Assembly (NCBI GenBank): GCA_029202485.1
Contig: CP119313.1
Location: 124,001-188,000 of the forward strand
Reading direction: 5' to 3'
DNA from: Candidatus Pedobacter colombiensis
GTDB lineage: Bacteria; Bacteroidota; Bacteroidia; Sphingobacteriales; Sphingobacteriaceae
DNA: 64,000 nucleotides
Numbering within the stretch: position 1 is the stretch's first letter; each line of letters starts with the position of its first letter. The notes under the pieces are model-generated. The model did no database searches, had not been told where the DNA came from, and saw nothing but the letters and a program-made list of their open reading frames with translations. Of this stretch, positions 54,063 to 62,800 are shown in pieces. The position numbers and the translations under genes were made by a program.

Positions 54063-54919
54063 AAAAAGTATTGATCATTGGATCAAAGGGGATGGCTGGG
54101 CATGTCATTTATAATTTTCTAAAAATTAATACGGCATTTGATGTTATTGACATCGCACGTAGATCTGAATTCCATATCCCCAATTATGAATTGGATATAA
54201 CAGACTTCTTTGCATTGAGCAAAGTTTTTGAAAAAGAGAGACCTAACTATGTAATTAATTGTATTGGTGTTTTAAATAAGGATGCGGAAGATCATCCAGA
54301 TAAAGCTGTTCTGCTCAACAGTTATTTTCCTCATTTTTTGGCTAAATGTGGCAATGAATTAAGATTTAGAGTAATTCATATCAGCACTGATTGTGTATTT
54401 AATGGAAAAAAGGGGGGATATGATGAAACAAGTGAAAAGGATGGAATTGGATTTTATGCACAGAGCAAAGCTCTTGGCGAAATAGCCTATGGAAATAATC
54501 TAACAATAAGAACCTCAATTATAGGGCCTGAGCTGAAATCTGATGGTATCGGATTGTTTAATTGGTTTATGCAACAGAGTGGACAAATAAAAGGCTATCG
54601 ACAGGCTTTCTGGACAGGAGTTACCACAATTCAATTAGCCAAAGCTATTGTGGCTGCTATTAATCAGAATTTAACCGGGCTACATCACCTTGTGAATGGA
54701 ATGAAAATCAATAAATATGATCTAACTAATATATTCAGGATTGTTTTTCACAAAAATGATATCACAATCGAGCCGTATGACGATTATAAAGTAGATAAAT
54801 CACTACTCAAAACCGATGATACCTTCAAACACTTCGTGCCGTCTTACGAATTGATGATAGAAGAAATGAAAGAGTGGATGTTAAAATTCAATGATTTATA
54901 CTCACATTATAAGTTTTAA
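54050..54919 (+). CDS. RmlD-like SDR, NDP-4-keto-sugar reductase (WbvR-like)
   Basis: The 289-residue protein has VLIIGSKGMAGHVIYNFL, the YELDITDFFALSKVFEKERPNYVINCIG block, HISTDCVFNGKKGGYDETSEKDGIGFYAQSK with Tyr and Lys, and GLHHLVNG. These are features of RmlD-type reductases. It overlaps the 2-epimerase by 13 bases. CapE-like plus RmlD-like plus 2-epimerase matches the WbvB/WbvR/WbvD set described for UDP-L-QuiNAc, so L-rhamno/L-quinovosamine is as likely as L-fucosamine. Confidence 0.85.
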   Translation: MEQVKKVLIIGSKGMAGHVIYNFLKINTAFDVIDIARRSEFHIPNYELDITDFFALSKVFEKERPNYVINCIGVLNKDAEDHPDKAVLLNSYFPHFLAKCGNELRFRVIHISTDCVFNGKKGGYDETSEKDGIGFYAQSKALGEIAYGNNLTIRTSIIGPELKSDGIGLFNWFMQQSGQIKGYRQAFWTGVTTIQLAKAIVAAINQNLTGLHHLVNGMKINKYDLTNIFRIVFHKNDITIEPYDDYKVDKSLLKTDDTFKHFVPSYELMIEEMKEWMLKFNDLYSHYKF

Positions 54920-54928
54920 ATTGTAATT

Positions 54929-56143
54929 ATGAATTCAGCTCCAAGAAAATATTGGATTGTATCTCAGTTGTTTTATCCCGATGAAACCTCAACAGGATTT
55001 GTTATGACCAAGATAGCGGAGCAAATTTTAAATATTGGTGAGGTAAATGTAATTTGCGGCTCAGCTTCTTATCACTCTGAAGCACTTTCCAATGCTCTCG
55101 AGATAGATGAAAGGATTAAGATTCACAGAGTTAATTCCCCTAGTTGGAATAAAAACAACTTATTTCTTCGGATTTTGGGCTTTGTCATTGTCACGATAAG
55201 TTTATCTTGGAAGATTCTATTTAAAGTTAAAAAAGATGATACGATAATCCTTGTTACTAATCCTCCAACTTTAGTCATTTTGGTTGCAATGATTAAAAAG
55301 ATAAAAAGATTTAGAATGTTTATAATTCTACATGACATCTTTCCTGAGAACCTAGCTGTCACTGGAATTATTAGCCGAAATTCTTTTTTATATAAGGTGT
55401 TGTTGAAATTATTTAATTGTTGTTACAACCAGGCTGATCATCTAATTGCATGTGGTAGTGACATGAAAGACATATTCACCTCAAAAGTTAGGTCATCTAT
55501 GCCGATTTCGGTGATAACAAATTGGGCTGATCATAAGGATGTTTATCCTCAATCTATAGATAGAGATGAGTATTTTGAAGAGAATTTTGCAAATAAAATT
55601 GTTTTGGAATTTGCAGGAAATATTGGGCGGGTTCAGGGATTAGATCGATTTATGGAGGTCTTTTTAAAAGTGGATCACCCTTTATTGGCATTCGTTATCA
55701 TTGGAGATGGTGCCTTTAAAGATAAATTATTGGAAATGAAACCTGAAAATTACAGAGCTTCAGTAAAATTTATTGATTCAAAGCCTAGGTCTGAACAAAA
55801 TAGATTTCTGAACGCATGTGATATTGGTTTAGTTACATTAAGCGAGGGAATGTATGGATTAGGGGTTCCTTCAAAAGTTTATAACATTTTTGCAGCTGGA
55901 AAACCCGTATTGTATATTGGAGATTACAATTCGGAAGTATCTCGGTATATAACCGAGCATAAAATAGGGTGGGCTTTTACTTGGGACGATTTAGATAAAA
56001 TAGAGTTGTTCTTGAAAAATCTTAATATGTCGGATATTGATCAGATTAAAGAAAAGGGCATTCATGCCCGATTAGTGGTAGAAAATAAATTCACAAAGAG
56101 TTTAGTCTTGGAACAATACAATAACATATTGCAGAACTATTAA
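54929..56143 (+). CDS. GT4 family glycosyltransferase (WbuB-like)
   Basis: The 404-residue GT-B protein opens with KYWIVSQLFYPDETSTGFVMTKIAEQI. It has LVTNPPTLVILVAMI and LHDIFPENLAVTG, a motif of WbuB-type enzymes, then LEFAGNIGRVQGLDRFMEVF and EGMYGLGVPSKVYNIFAAGKPVLYIG near 305-330. WbuB-type enzymes transfer L-FucNAc and usually sit next to fnl genes, as here. It therefore probably adds the L-6-deoxy-HexNAc made by the four preceding genes. Confidence 0.87.
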   Translation: MNSAPRKYWIVSQLFYPDETSTGFVMTKIAEQILNIGEVNVICGSASYHSEALSNALEIDERIKIHRVNSPSWNKNNLFLRILGFVIVTISLSWKILFKVKKDDTIILVTNPPTLVILVAMIKKIKRFRMFIILHDIFPENLAVTGIISRNSFLYKVLLKLFNCCYNQADHLIACGSDMKDIFTSKVRSSMPISVITNWADHKDVYPQSIDRDEYFEENFANKIVLEFAGNIGRVQGLDRFMEVFLKVDHPLLAFVIIGDGAFKDKLLEMKPENYRASVKFIDSKPRSEQNRFLNACDIGLVTLSEGMYGLGVPSKVYNIFAAGKPVLYIGDYNSEVSRYITEHKIGWAFTWDDLDKIELFLKNLNMSDIDQIKEKGIHARLVVENKFTKSLVLEQYNNILQNY

Positions 56144-56145
56144 GT

Positions 56146-57048
56146 ATGGTTTTACTAACAGGAGCTACTGGTTTTTTAGGAAAGTTTATCATAAGGTCAT
56201 TAACTTCAAGTGATTGTTTTGTAAGAACTTTAGGTCGGGGCATAAAAAATGATATTCTTTGTGATCTGTCATTGAGTATTCCTGAACTAAAGGATGATTT
56301 CAGTTGCATAATTCATTGTAGCGGAAAGGCCCATATTGTACCTAAAACGACCAAAGATGAGGAGTCTTTCTTTCACGTTAACGTTACAGGTACGAAAAAT
56401 CTTTTAAAAGCCCTTGAGCTAATGAGATCGAGACCTAAATATTTCGTGTTTATAAGCACAGTAGCGGTATATGGGAGAGTAACAGCAAATTTAATCAATG
56501 AAGAATCCGCTCTTCTAGCAAAGGATGCTTATGGATTAAGCAAGATTTTAGCTGAGCGAACCATCCAGGACTGGTGTAATCAACATAATATAATTTGTAC
56601 AGTTCTCCGCCTTCCATTACTCGCAGGATCAAATCCTCCTGGAAATTTGAGATCCATGATAAGGGGGATTGCTAAAGGATATTACTTTGATATTGCTGGC
56701 GGAAAAGCTCGAAAAAGTGTTGTTCTTGCAGAAGATGTTGCATCTATTATAACTTTGGTTGCTAAAATTGGAGGTATTTATAATTTAACAGATCGATGTC
56801 ATCCTAGCTTTTCAGAATTATCAGAAAGTATATCTAATCAATTGGGGAAATCAAAACCATTTAATATACCGTTATGGATGGCACAAGGTTTGGCAAGAAT
56901 TGGAGATATATTAGGAAAAAATGCTCCAATAAATAGTAATAAATTAGTTAAGATCACTAGTGATTTAACATTTGACGATACGAAAGCTGTCGAATCTTTT
57001 CAATGGAATCCAACACCGGTTTTAAACGGGTTTAAAATTCAATGTTAA
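56146..57048 (+). CDS. WbpV/WbpK-like UDP-4-keto-6-deoxy-HexNAc reductase (SDR)
   Basis: The 300-residue extended SDR has VLLTGATGFLGKFIIRSL, IHCSGKAHIVP, FVFISTVAVYG and YGLSKILAE for Tyr and Lys, and RLPLLAGSNPPGNLRSMIRGIAKG. This type is regularly found directly before a WbpL-type initiating transferase, as here. It reduces the 4-keto intermediate from the WbpM-type dehydratase (58120) to UDP-D-QuiNAc or UDP-D-FucNAc. Which epimer is formed cannot be read from the sequence. Confidence 0.85.
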   Translation: MVLLTGATGFLGKFIIRSLTSSDCFVRTLGRGIKNDILCDLSLSIPELKDDFSCIIHCSGKAHIVPKTTKDEESFFHVNVTGTKNLLKALELMRSRPKYFVFISTVAVYGRVTANLINEESALLAKDAYGLSKILAERTIQDWCNQHNIICTVLRLPLLAGSNPPGNLRSMIRGIAKGYYFDIAGGKARKSVVLAEDVASIITLVAKIGGIYNLTDRCHPSFSELSESISNQLGKSKPFNIPLWMAQGLARIGDILGKNAPINSNKLVKITSDLTFDDTKAVESFQWNPTPVLNGFKIQC

Positions 57049-57072
57049 TTTATTATATGGTTTAATTTTTTT

Positions 57073-58026
57073 ATGTCAATATTCCTAACACTTATAATTA
57101 CAATTTCATTATTTGCAGTTATGCTGATTTATTTCCGCATTGCAGATCATTATAATATCATTGACCATCCCAATGAGAGAAGTTCACATACTGAAATTAC
57201 GATTCGGGGAGGAGGAATCATTTATGTTTTTGCGGGATTGCTTGCAGTGATACTTCATACTGAATTCTGGTTGCCTGTTCTCGGGATGCTGCTCATCGGA
57301 ACCATCAGTTTTATTGACGATAGGATTTCCTTATCCAATAAAATCAGATTTTTTTTCCATTTGACTGCTGTTACTTTGCTCTTTATCTTTTTAAATATAT
57401 TTCAGATCTTCCCAATTTGGATGAGTATAATTCTTTACATCTTTGTTATTGGAATTATCAATGCCTATAATTTCATGGATGGAATTAATGGGATTACTGG
57501 TGTATATAGCCTGGTTGTACTAGGAGGATTGCAATATGTAAATTATAATATTGTCGAATTTATTGAGTCAGATATGATCTGGTTACCGATTCTTGCTAGT
57601 TTGGTCTTTTTGTTTTTTAACTTCCGCAGAAAGGCAAAGTGTTTTGCTGGAGATGTTGGAAGTGTAACCATTGCATTTTGGATTGTTTTCCTGCTTTTAA
57701 AGCTCATCATCCAAACAGGAAATTATACTTACATTCTGTTCCTTACGGTGTATGGTGTTGATGCAGTCTTTACCATTATTCATCGATTGATGCTTAAAGA
57801 GAATATATTTGAAGCGCATCGTCTGCATTTTTACCAGATTCTGGCCAACGACCAAAATTGGGAACATATTTGGGTTTCATCAATTTATGCAGTGATACAA
57901 CTGGTTATTGTGATTATAGTTGTTTTAGTGCCACTTAATTTTGGGTTTTTATTTCTATTAACTACGGTGCCTTTGGCGCTGGTTTATATTTATTTGAAGC
58001 CAAAATTGATGTTTAAGATTGATTAA
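57073..58026 (+). CDS. WbpL-like polyprenyl-phosphate HexNAc-1-phosphate transferase (initiating enzyme)
   Basis: The 317-residue membrane protein of the WecA/MraY superfamily has about ten to eleven helices and the cytoplasmic catalytic motifs. These are Asp82-Asp83 (IDDRIS), NAYNFMDGING at 130-140, FAGDVGSV around Gly193-Asp194, and HRLHFYQ at 249-255. It transfers a 6-deoxy-HexNAc-1-phosphate to undecaprenyl phosphate and starts each repeat unit. It lies 24 bases after the matching reductase and ends at a hairpin, so this is the end of the main operon. Confidence 0.9.
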   Translation: MSIFLTLIITISLFAVMLIYFRIADHYNIIDHPNERSSHTEITIRGGGIIYVFAGLLAVILHTEFWLPVLGMLLIGTISFIDDRISLSNKIRFFFHLTAVTLLFIFLNIFQIFPIWMSIILYIFVIGIINAYNFMDGINGITGVYSLVVLGGLQYVNYNIVEFIESDMIWLPILASLVFLFFNFRRKAKCFAGDVGSVTIAFWIVFLLLKLIIQTGNYTYILFLTVYGVDAVFTIIHRLMLKENIFEAHRLHFYQILANDQNWEHIWVSSIYAVIQLVIVIIVVLVPLNFGFLFLLTTVPLALVYIYLKPKLMFKID

Positions 58027-58032
58027 CAAGCG

Positions 58033-58078
58033 ATCTGTGTTTTTATTAGGTGACCAATAAAAACATAGATTCCTTTTT
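58033..58078 (+). terminator. Candidate intrinsic terminator after the wbpL-like gene
   Basis: A 15-bp arm at 58033-58047 pairs with 58056-58070 (one G-T pair) around an 8-base loop, followed by TCCTTTTT. It begins seven bases after the stop codon. It would end or thin transcription before the WbpM-type gene, which may have its own promoter. Confidence 0.6.
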
Positions 58079-58092
58079 GGTTTAATTATTGT

Positions 58093-58100
58093 TAGTTTTG
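58093..58100 (+). promoter_or_regulatory. Candidate promoter box ahead of the WbpM-type gene
   Basis: TAGTTTTG fits TAnnTTTG and lies 19 bases before the ATG at 58120, just after the hairpin. No good TTG element is found at 19-20 bases upstream, so support is weak. Confidence 0.25.
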
Positions 58101-58119
58101 TTGAGGCCATTTTAACGTA

Positions 58120-60078
58120 ATGTGTATGTTTACAAAACTACAAATTGTATCTCGCTGGATTATTTTTACCATTGATATTTGCTTAAGCATCTTCGCGCTG
58201 CTATTTTCAATTATTTTGCAGCACAATTTTAAAATCGATGGGATAGATTTCCTTGCTTTTTATAAAGCAGTGGTGATGGTGGTGATTATCAACTCACTGG
58301 TATTTTATAGTGTGAAAACATTTGCTGGCATTGTAAGATATACTTCAGCCCAGGATTCATTTCGAATTCTATTTGCAGTAATTCTTAGCTCTTTAATTCT
58401 ATTTTTTGCACATGCAATTGCTATTGTAATAACTGGTGAGCATGTGGTGAGCAATGTGGTTATCGTTATATATACTTTATTTAGTTTTCTGTTACTGATT
58501 ACCTATAGAGTAATTGTAAAGTACTTTTTTATGTACATTAAGAATGCCAATCTGGATAAGCGAAGAATTATCATTTATGGCGCTGGTGAAGCAGGAGTGG
58601 CTACAAAACGAACTTTTGACCATGATGCAAAAGTCAATAAAACAATTATCGCTTTTGTAGATGATGATTTGCGTAAAGTTGGAAAAACAATTGATGGGGT
58701 AAGAATACTAGATGCAAATCAACTGGAGCATCTGATTGTGAAACATGAAGTAGATGAAATCATCTTTGCTTCGTACACGATCCCTTTGGAGCGTAAAAAC
58801 CAGGTGGTAGATGTTTGTCTGGAAAATGAAGTTAAGATTTTAAATATTCCATCACCAGAGGTTTGGGCTAGAGGTGAGGTAACAACAGCACAAATTCAGA
58901 ATATTAATATTGAAGATCTGCTCAATAGAAAGACCATTGAGATTGATATTGAGGGTATTCAAAATCAGTTGAAAGGTAAACGGATTTTAATAACGGGGGC
59001 CGCTGGTTCTATTGGTAGCGAGATTGTAAGGCAACTATTGAAATTCGAAAGTGGATTGATTATCCTTTGTGATCAGAGTGAAACTGCCCTGCATCATATT
59101 TATCTTGAGCTGGAGGAGCACCATACAAAAGCCAATTTCCATGCTTTTGTTGGCGATGTTAAAGATCAGAAACGTATGCAGCATTTGTTTGATACTTATA
59201 AACCACATTATGTTTATCATGCCGCTGCCTATAAGCATGTTCCTTTGATGGAAGGTAATCCTGCAGAAGCCATAAAAACGAATGTGATGGGCACTAAGAC
59301 CATCGCTGATTTATCCGTTAAATATGGTGTGCAAAAGTTCGTGATGATATCTACAGATAAAGCAGTAAATCCGACCAATGTTATGGGCGCATCTAAGCGA
59401 ATTGCAGAGATTTATGTACAATCATTGAACAATTCATTAAATAATCCGGATTTGATCTTTACCAATGGTCTAAGTTATTTAAATGATAACAATGTAAAAC
59501 CAATAACGAAATTCATCACTACAAGGTTTGGAAATGTATTGGGTTCCAATGGTTCTGTAATCCCTCGCTTTAAGCAGCAGATAGAAAATGGTGGGCCGGT
59601 CACCGTAACGCATCCTGAAATTACGCGTTATTTTATGACTATACCTGAAGCTTGTCGCTTGGTGCTTGAGGCAGGCTGTATGGGGAAAGGTGGAGAGATT
59701 TACATCTTCGATATGGGTAAATCCGTAAAGATTGTTGAGTTGGCCAAGAAAATGATCCGTTTAGCAGGTTTGGTACCTAATCAGGATATCAAAATTTCTT
59801 ATTCCGGTTTAAGACCTGGGGAAAAATTGTTTGAAGAACTGCTAAACGATAGTGAGAATACTATACCTACCCATCATGAGAAAATTATGATTGGACAGGT
59901 AAGAGAATATATATTTAATGATATTGAAGCCCAAATCTACCAATTGCTAGTTCATGCTGCCTCGAATAATACAAGACAGGTGGTTAAACAAATGAAAGTT
60001 ATTGTACCAGAGTTTATCAGTAATAATTCTATTTATGAAGAATTAGATGCCCCGGTACAGGTAGAGGAAAATCCCTAA
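58120..60078 (+). CDS. WbpM/CapD/PglF-type membrane UDP-GlcNAc 4,6-dehydratase
   Basis: The 652-residue protein has four or five N-terminal membrane helices and a first Rossmann domain (RRIIIYGAGEAGVATKRTF, near 150). The catalytic domain starts near 286 (ILITGAAGSIGSEIVRQLL) and has STDKAVNPTNVMGASKR near 411, the S-M-K form of the site. TRFGNVLGSNGSVIPRF and RPGEKLFEELL follow. It makes UDP-4-keto-6-deoxy-GlcNAc for the WbpV-like reductase and WbpL-like transferase. A second start six bases later (MFTKLQ) is possible. Confidence 0.94.
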   Translation: MCMFTKLQIVSRWIIFTIDICLSIFALLFSIILQHNFKIDGIDFLAFYKAVVMVVIINSLVFYSVKTFAGIVRYTSAQDSFRILFAVILSSLILFFAHAIAIVITGEHVVSNVVIVIYTLFSFLLLITYRVIVKYFFMYIKNANLDKRRIIIYGAGEAGVATKRTFDHDAKVNKTIIAFVDDDLRKVGKTIDGVRILDANQLEHLIVKHEVDEIIFASYTIPLERKNQVVDVCLENEVKILNIPSPEVWARGEVTTAQIQNINIEDLLNRKTIEIDIEGIQNQLKGKRILITGAAGSIGSEIVRQLLKFESGLIILCDQSETALHHIYLELEEHHTKANFHAFVGDVKDQKRMQHLFDTYKPHYVYHAAAYKHVPLMEGNPAEAIKTNVMGTKTIADLSVKYGVQKFVMISTDKAVNPTNVMGASKRIAEIYVQSLNNSLNNPDLIFTNGLSYLNDNNVKPITKFITTRFGNVLGSNGSVIPRFKQQIENGGPVTVTHPEITRYFMTIPEACRLVLEAGCMGKGGEIYIFDMGKSVKIVELAKKMIRLAGLVPNQDIKISYSGLRPGEKLFEELLNDSENTIPTHHEKIMIGQVREYIFNDIEAQIYQLLVHAASNNTRQVVKQMKVIVPEFISNNSIYEELDAPVQVEENP

Positions 60079-60080
60079 AA

Positions 60081-61688
60081 ATGAAGAAATACTTATTGCT
60101 AGGTGCGCTAGCTTTAGCTTTTAATGGTTTAAAGGCCCAGACACCTAATGTAAACATCCCTTATTCTTATCAATTTTATCAGAAGCTGAATAAATCAGTA
60201 TATGATGTAAACAACCGTTCACATTCTGCTATTAAAGGTTTTTATGCCGATGACTCTTTGCTGGTAAACCGGTACCAGGATTTAATGCAAATGGGAGTAG
60301 ATTCCTTAAACAAACGTTCATGGGTTCGTAGAAAACTCACTGAAGAACATTTGTTGAATTTTAAAGGGGATGATTATACAGTTTATGCAGATTATCTCCC
60401 TGACTTGTTGATAGGTCGCGATTTTAAGAACAATACGACTGTGTGGAAAAACACTCGTGGCTTTCAGATAGGAGGCACAGTTGGAGATAAATTCTCTTTT
60501 TATACCAATGGTTTTGAAAATCAGGGTGTGTTTGCGAATTACATTACTGATTTTATCAATGCCAATGGTGTAGTGCCTAGTGAGATGACTGGTAAGTTGG
60601 ATAAGAAAACAAAAGATTGGGCCTATGTAACTGCTTTGTTGTCTTATACACCTAATAAGCATTTGAATATTGCTTTAGGATACGATAAAAACTTTATTGG
60701 TGATGGGTATCGTTCGATGTTGTTGTCTGATTTAGCAGCTAACTATTCTTTTTTAAGGGTACGAGCTACTTTGGGTAACGTGCAGTACCAGACTATATTT
60801 GGTTATATGCTGGACCCCGGAGCAGAAAGACTGACCGAAGATAGACGCTTAGGTGATAGGGGTAAATGGGCAGCCATGCATTATGTAGATTGGAATGCTA
60901 CCAATCGCTTTTCTATTGGCTTTTTTCAGGCCGTAACCTGGGCTGATGCGGAGCCTGAAGGCAAGCGAGGGTTTGATTTTAACTATGTCCACCCATTCAT
61001 CTTCTTAAGGTCGGTAGAAGGTGCCAATACCACCTCTCCTGACAAAATGCGTTTAGGAATCAATACCAAATATGAGGTTCTGAATAAAACAACGGTATAT
61101 AGCCAGTTTATGATTGATGAATTTACGGCTAAGGAGTTTTTTAGCAATAAAGGTTATTGGGCAAATAAATGGGCGTTGCAACTTGGTTTTAGGGGATCAG
61201 ATTTGTTTAAAGTAGAAAACCTGAATTATCTGGCAGAGTTCAATACGGCAAGACCTTATACATATGCCCATTTTGATAGAGTGTCTAATTATGCTGAGAT
61301 GAATCAACCATTGGCGCATCCAATGGGCGCGAATTTTAGAGAAGTATTGGGGATTTTAAATTATAGCTATAAAAGATTTGATCTGCAGGGGCAGCTGATG
61401 TATGCCAGATATGGTCTTGATCCGGATGGTATGAATTATGGCAAAGATATTTTTAAGAGCTACGCTACTAGATCTGTAGAGTATGGCAGTCATATTGGTC
61501 AGGGGATAGGTACTAACCTTTATTTTGCAGAAGGAAAAGTCGCTTATCTGATCAATCCAAAATATAATTTGCGCTTAGAGGTAGGGGGGATATGGAGAAA
61601 GGAAACAAATGTAATTGGGAACACAAATACTGCATTGTTTACTTTTGGCTTACGGAGTACGTTCAGAAACCTGTATCAGGATTTTTAA
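60081..61688 (+). CDS. Wzi-like outer-membrane capsule-assembly beta-barrel protein
   Basis: The 535-residue product has a signal peptide (ending LKAQ), a helical plug-like N-terminal segment, and then a long barrel with LNIALGYDKNFIGDGYRSMLLSD. That phrase resembles the GxxRxxxGDGxRSLLLSD of Wzi and the related gliding protein RemB. It ends in an aromatic-flanked region (LRSTFRNLYQDF). It starts two bases after the WbpM-type gene. A role in attaching exported polysaccharide to the surface is likely. Confidence 0.78.
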   Translation: MKKYLLLGALALAFNGLKAQTPNVNIPYSYQFYQKLNKSVYDVNNRSHSAIKGFYADDSLLVNRYQDLMQMGVDSLNKRSWVRRKLTEEHLLNFKGDDYTVYADYLPDLLIGRDFKNNTTVWKNTRGFQIGGTVGDKFSFYTNGFENQGVFANYITDFINANGVVPSEMTGKLDKKTKDWAYVTALLSYTPNKHLNIALGYDKNFIGDGYRSMLLSDLAANYSFLRVRATLGNVQYQTIFGYMLDPGAERLTEDRRLGDRGKWAAMHYVDWNATNRFSIGFFQAVTWADAEPEGKRGFDFNYVHPFIFLRSVEGANTTSPDKMRLGINTKYEVLNKTTVYSQFMIDEFTAKEFFSNKGYWANKWALQLGFRGSDLFKVENLNYLAEFNTARPYTYAHFDRVSNYAEMNQPLAHPMGANFREVLGILNYSYKRFDLQGQLMYARYGLDPDGMNYGKDIFKSYATRSVEYGSHIGQGIGTNLYFAEGKVAYLINPKYNLRLEVGGIWRKETNVIGNTNTALFTFGLRSTFRNLYQDF

Positions 61689-61723
61689 TTACCCTACATT
61701 TTCAAGCCGATAATGTATAAGAA

Positions 61724-61785
61724 TTATAATCATACTTATAATTTTTGCCTTTTTTGGTGAAAGTTATAAGTATACTTATAACTTT
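61724..61785. promoter_or_regulatory. Pair of operator-like palindromes
   Basis: A perfect 26-bp palindrome is centred between 61772 and 61773 (61760-61785), with core TTATAAGTATACTTATAA. A near-copy, TTATAATCATACTTATAA, lies at 61724-61741. The two cores start exactly 40 bases apart, close to four helical turns. They fall in the 229-base gap between the Wzi-like gene and the Rpn-type gene and have no U-tract, so they look like binding sites for a dimeric regulator and not like terminators. Nothing else is recognised in the gap. Confidence 0.5.
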
Positions 61786-61917
61786 TCTTATGAGTATGCC
61801 ACTCAACCGTATTTTATTGTGTTAGATCATGTAATTCGACAGTTTTCACTGAATTTCAGATAAGTTGGGGTTCACAATTGTGATCTGTCTAGTTTTGCTA
61901 TTAGAATTCACCAGGCA

Positions 61918-62784
61918 ATGGCTAAGGCAACTTATATCGATCCTTTTGTAGATTTCGCCTTTAAGCGGCTATTTGCTACTGATGAAAGTAAACCCATCTT
62001 GATAGGGTTTCTGAATCAGGTGCTTAAAGGAAGAAAATACATTGCTGCCATTCAATACGGCAAAAATGAGCATCCTGGAGAAATTAATGACGAAGGTGGT
62101 GTTGTGTTTGATGTAATCTGCACGGATGCTGATGAGAATAAATTCATAATTGAAGTCCAGAGGAGCTATCAGAAATACTTTAAAGAGCGGGCTTTGTTCT
62201 ATACTTCAAGGGTTATTAGTGAACAAGCCCCAAAAGGAAGTAGAAAAGATTGGGCATACAATTTAACAGAGGTTTACCAGGTTGTATTTCTGGAGAACTT
62301 TAATCTGCCGGATAGTTCCAGATCTGAGTATGTGCAGGATATCTGTTTGGCTAACAGGTATACAGGGGAAATATTCTATGATAAGCTGGGCTTTATTTTC
62401 ATCGAGATGCTTAACTTTGTGAAGAAGCAGGACGAACTCGTTACAGAATTGGACAAGTGGTTATATGCATTGAAGCATTTAACAGAGTTTGATATACGTC
62501 CTGAGTATTTGTCCGGACCGGAATTTGATCAATTGTTTAACCTGGCTAAATATGCCAACCTAACTAAGGGAGAAAGAGATATGTATAATGCAAGTTTAAA
62601 ATACAAGTGGGACAATAAAAACGTATTGGATTATGCTGTTGAAACAGCTGAGGCAAAAGGGATAACCAAAGGCAAACAAGAAAAAGTTGTTGAAATGGCC
62701 CGCAAAATGAAGGGGTTTAATGAACCTGTTGAGAAAATTTCAGTTTACACTGAACTCTCTATTGAAGAGATTGAAGCCTTGTAA
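61918..62784 (+). CDS. Rpn/PD-(D/E)XK nuclease family transposase-like protein
   Basis: The 288-residue protein begins with the family phrase YIDPFVDFAFKRLFATDESKPILIGFLNQVL. It contains VVFDVICTDADENKFIIEVQRS, the PD-(D/E)XK core (Asp, then E-x-Q), and ERALFYTSRVISEQAPKG. This matches the PD-(D/E)XK nuclease family transposases (Rpn-related) that are common and often multicopy in Bacteroidota. No terminal repeats or target duplications are seen. The C-terminus has KGITKGKQEKVVEMARKMK, a usual helical tail. It stands alone between the polysaccharide locus and a second initiating transferase. Confidence 0.88.
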   Translation: MAKATYIDPFVDFAFKRLFATDESKPILIGFLNQVLKGRKYIAAIQYGKNEHPGEINDEGGVVFDVICTDADENKFIIEVQRSYQKYFKERALFYTSRVISEQAPKGSRKDWAYNLTEVYQVVFLENFNLPDSSRSEYVQDICLANRYTGEIFYDKLGFIFIEMLNFVKKQDELVTELDKWLYALKHLTEFDIRPEYLSGPEFDQLFNLAKYANLTKGERDMYNASLKYKWDNKNVLDYAVETAEAKGITKGKQEKVVEMARKMKGFNEPVEKISVYTELSIEEIEAL

Positions 62785-62800
62785 GGGGTAGCTGGTTATG

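Noticed and set aside
61918..62784. Complete insertion sequence around the Rpn-type gene
   Set aside because: No terminal inverted repeats or target-site duplications were found at either side. The palindromes upstream have no partner downstream.
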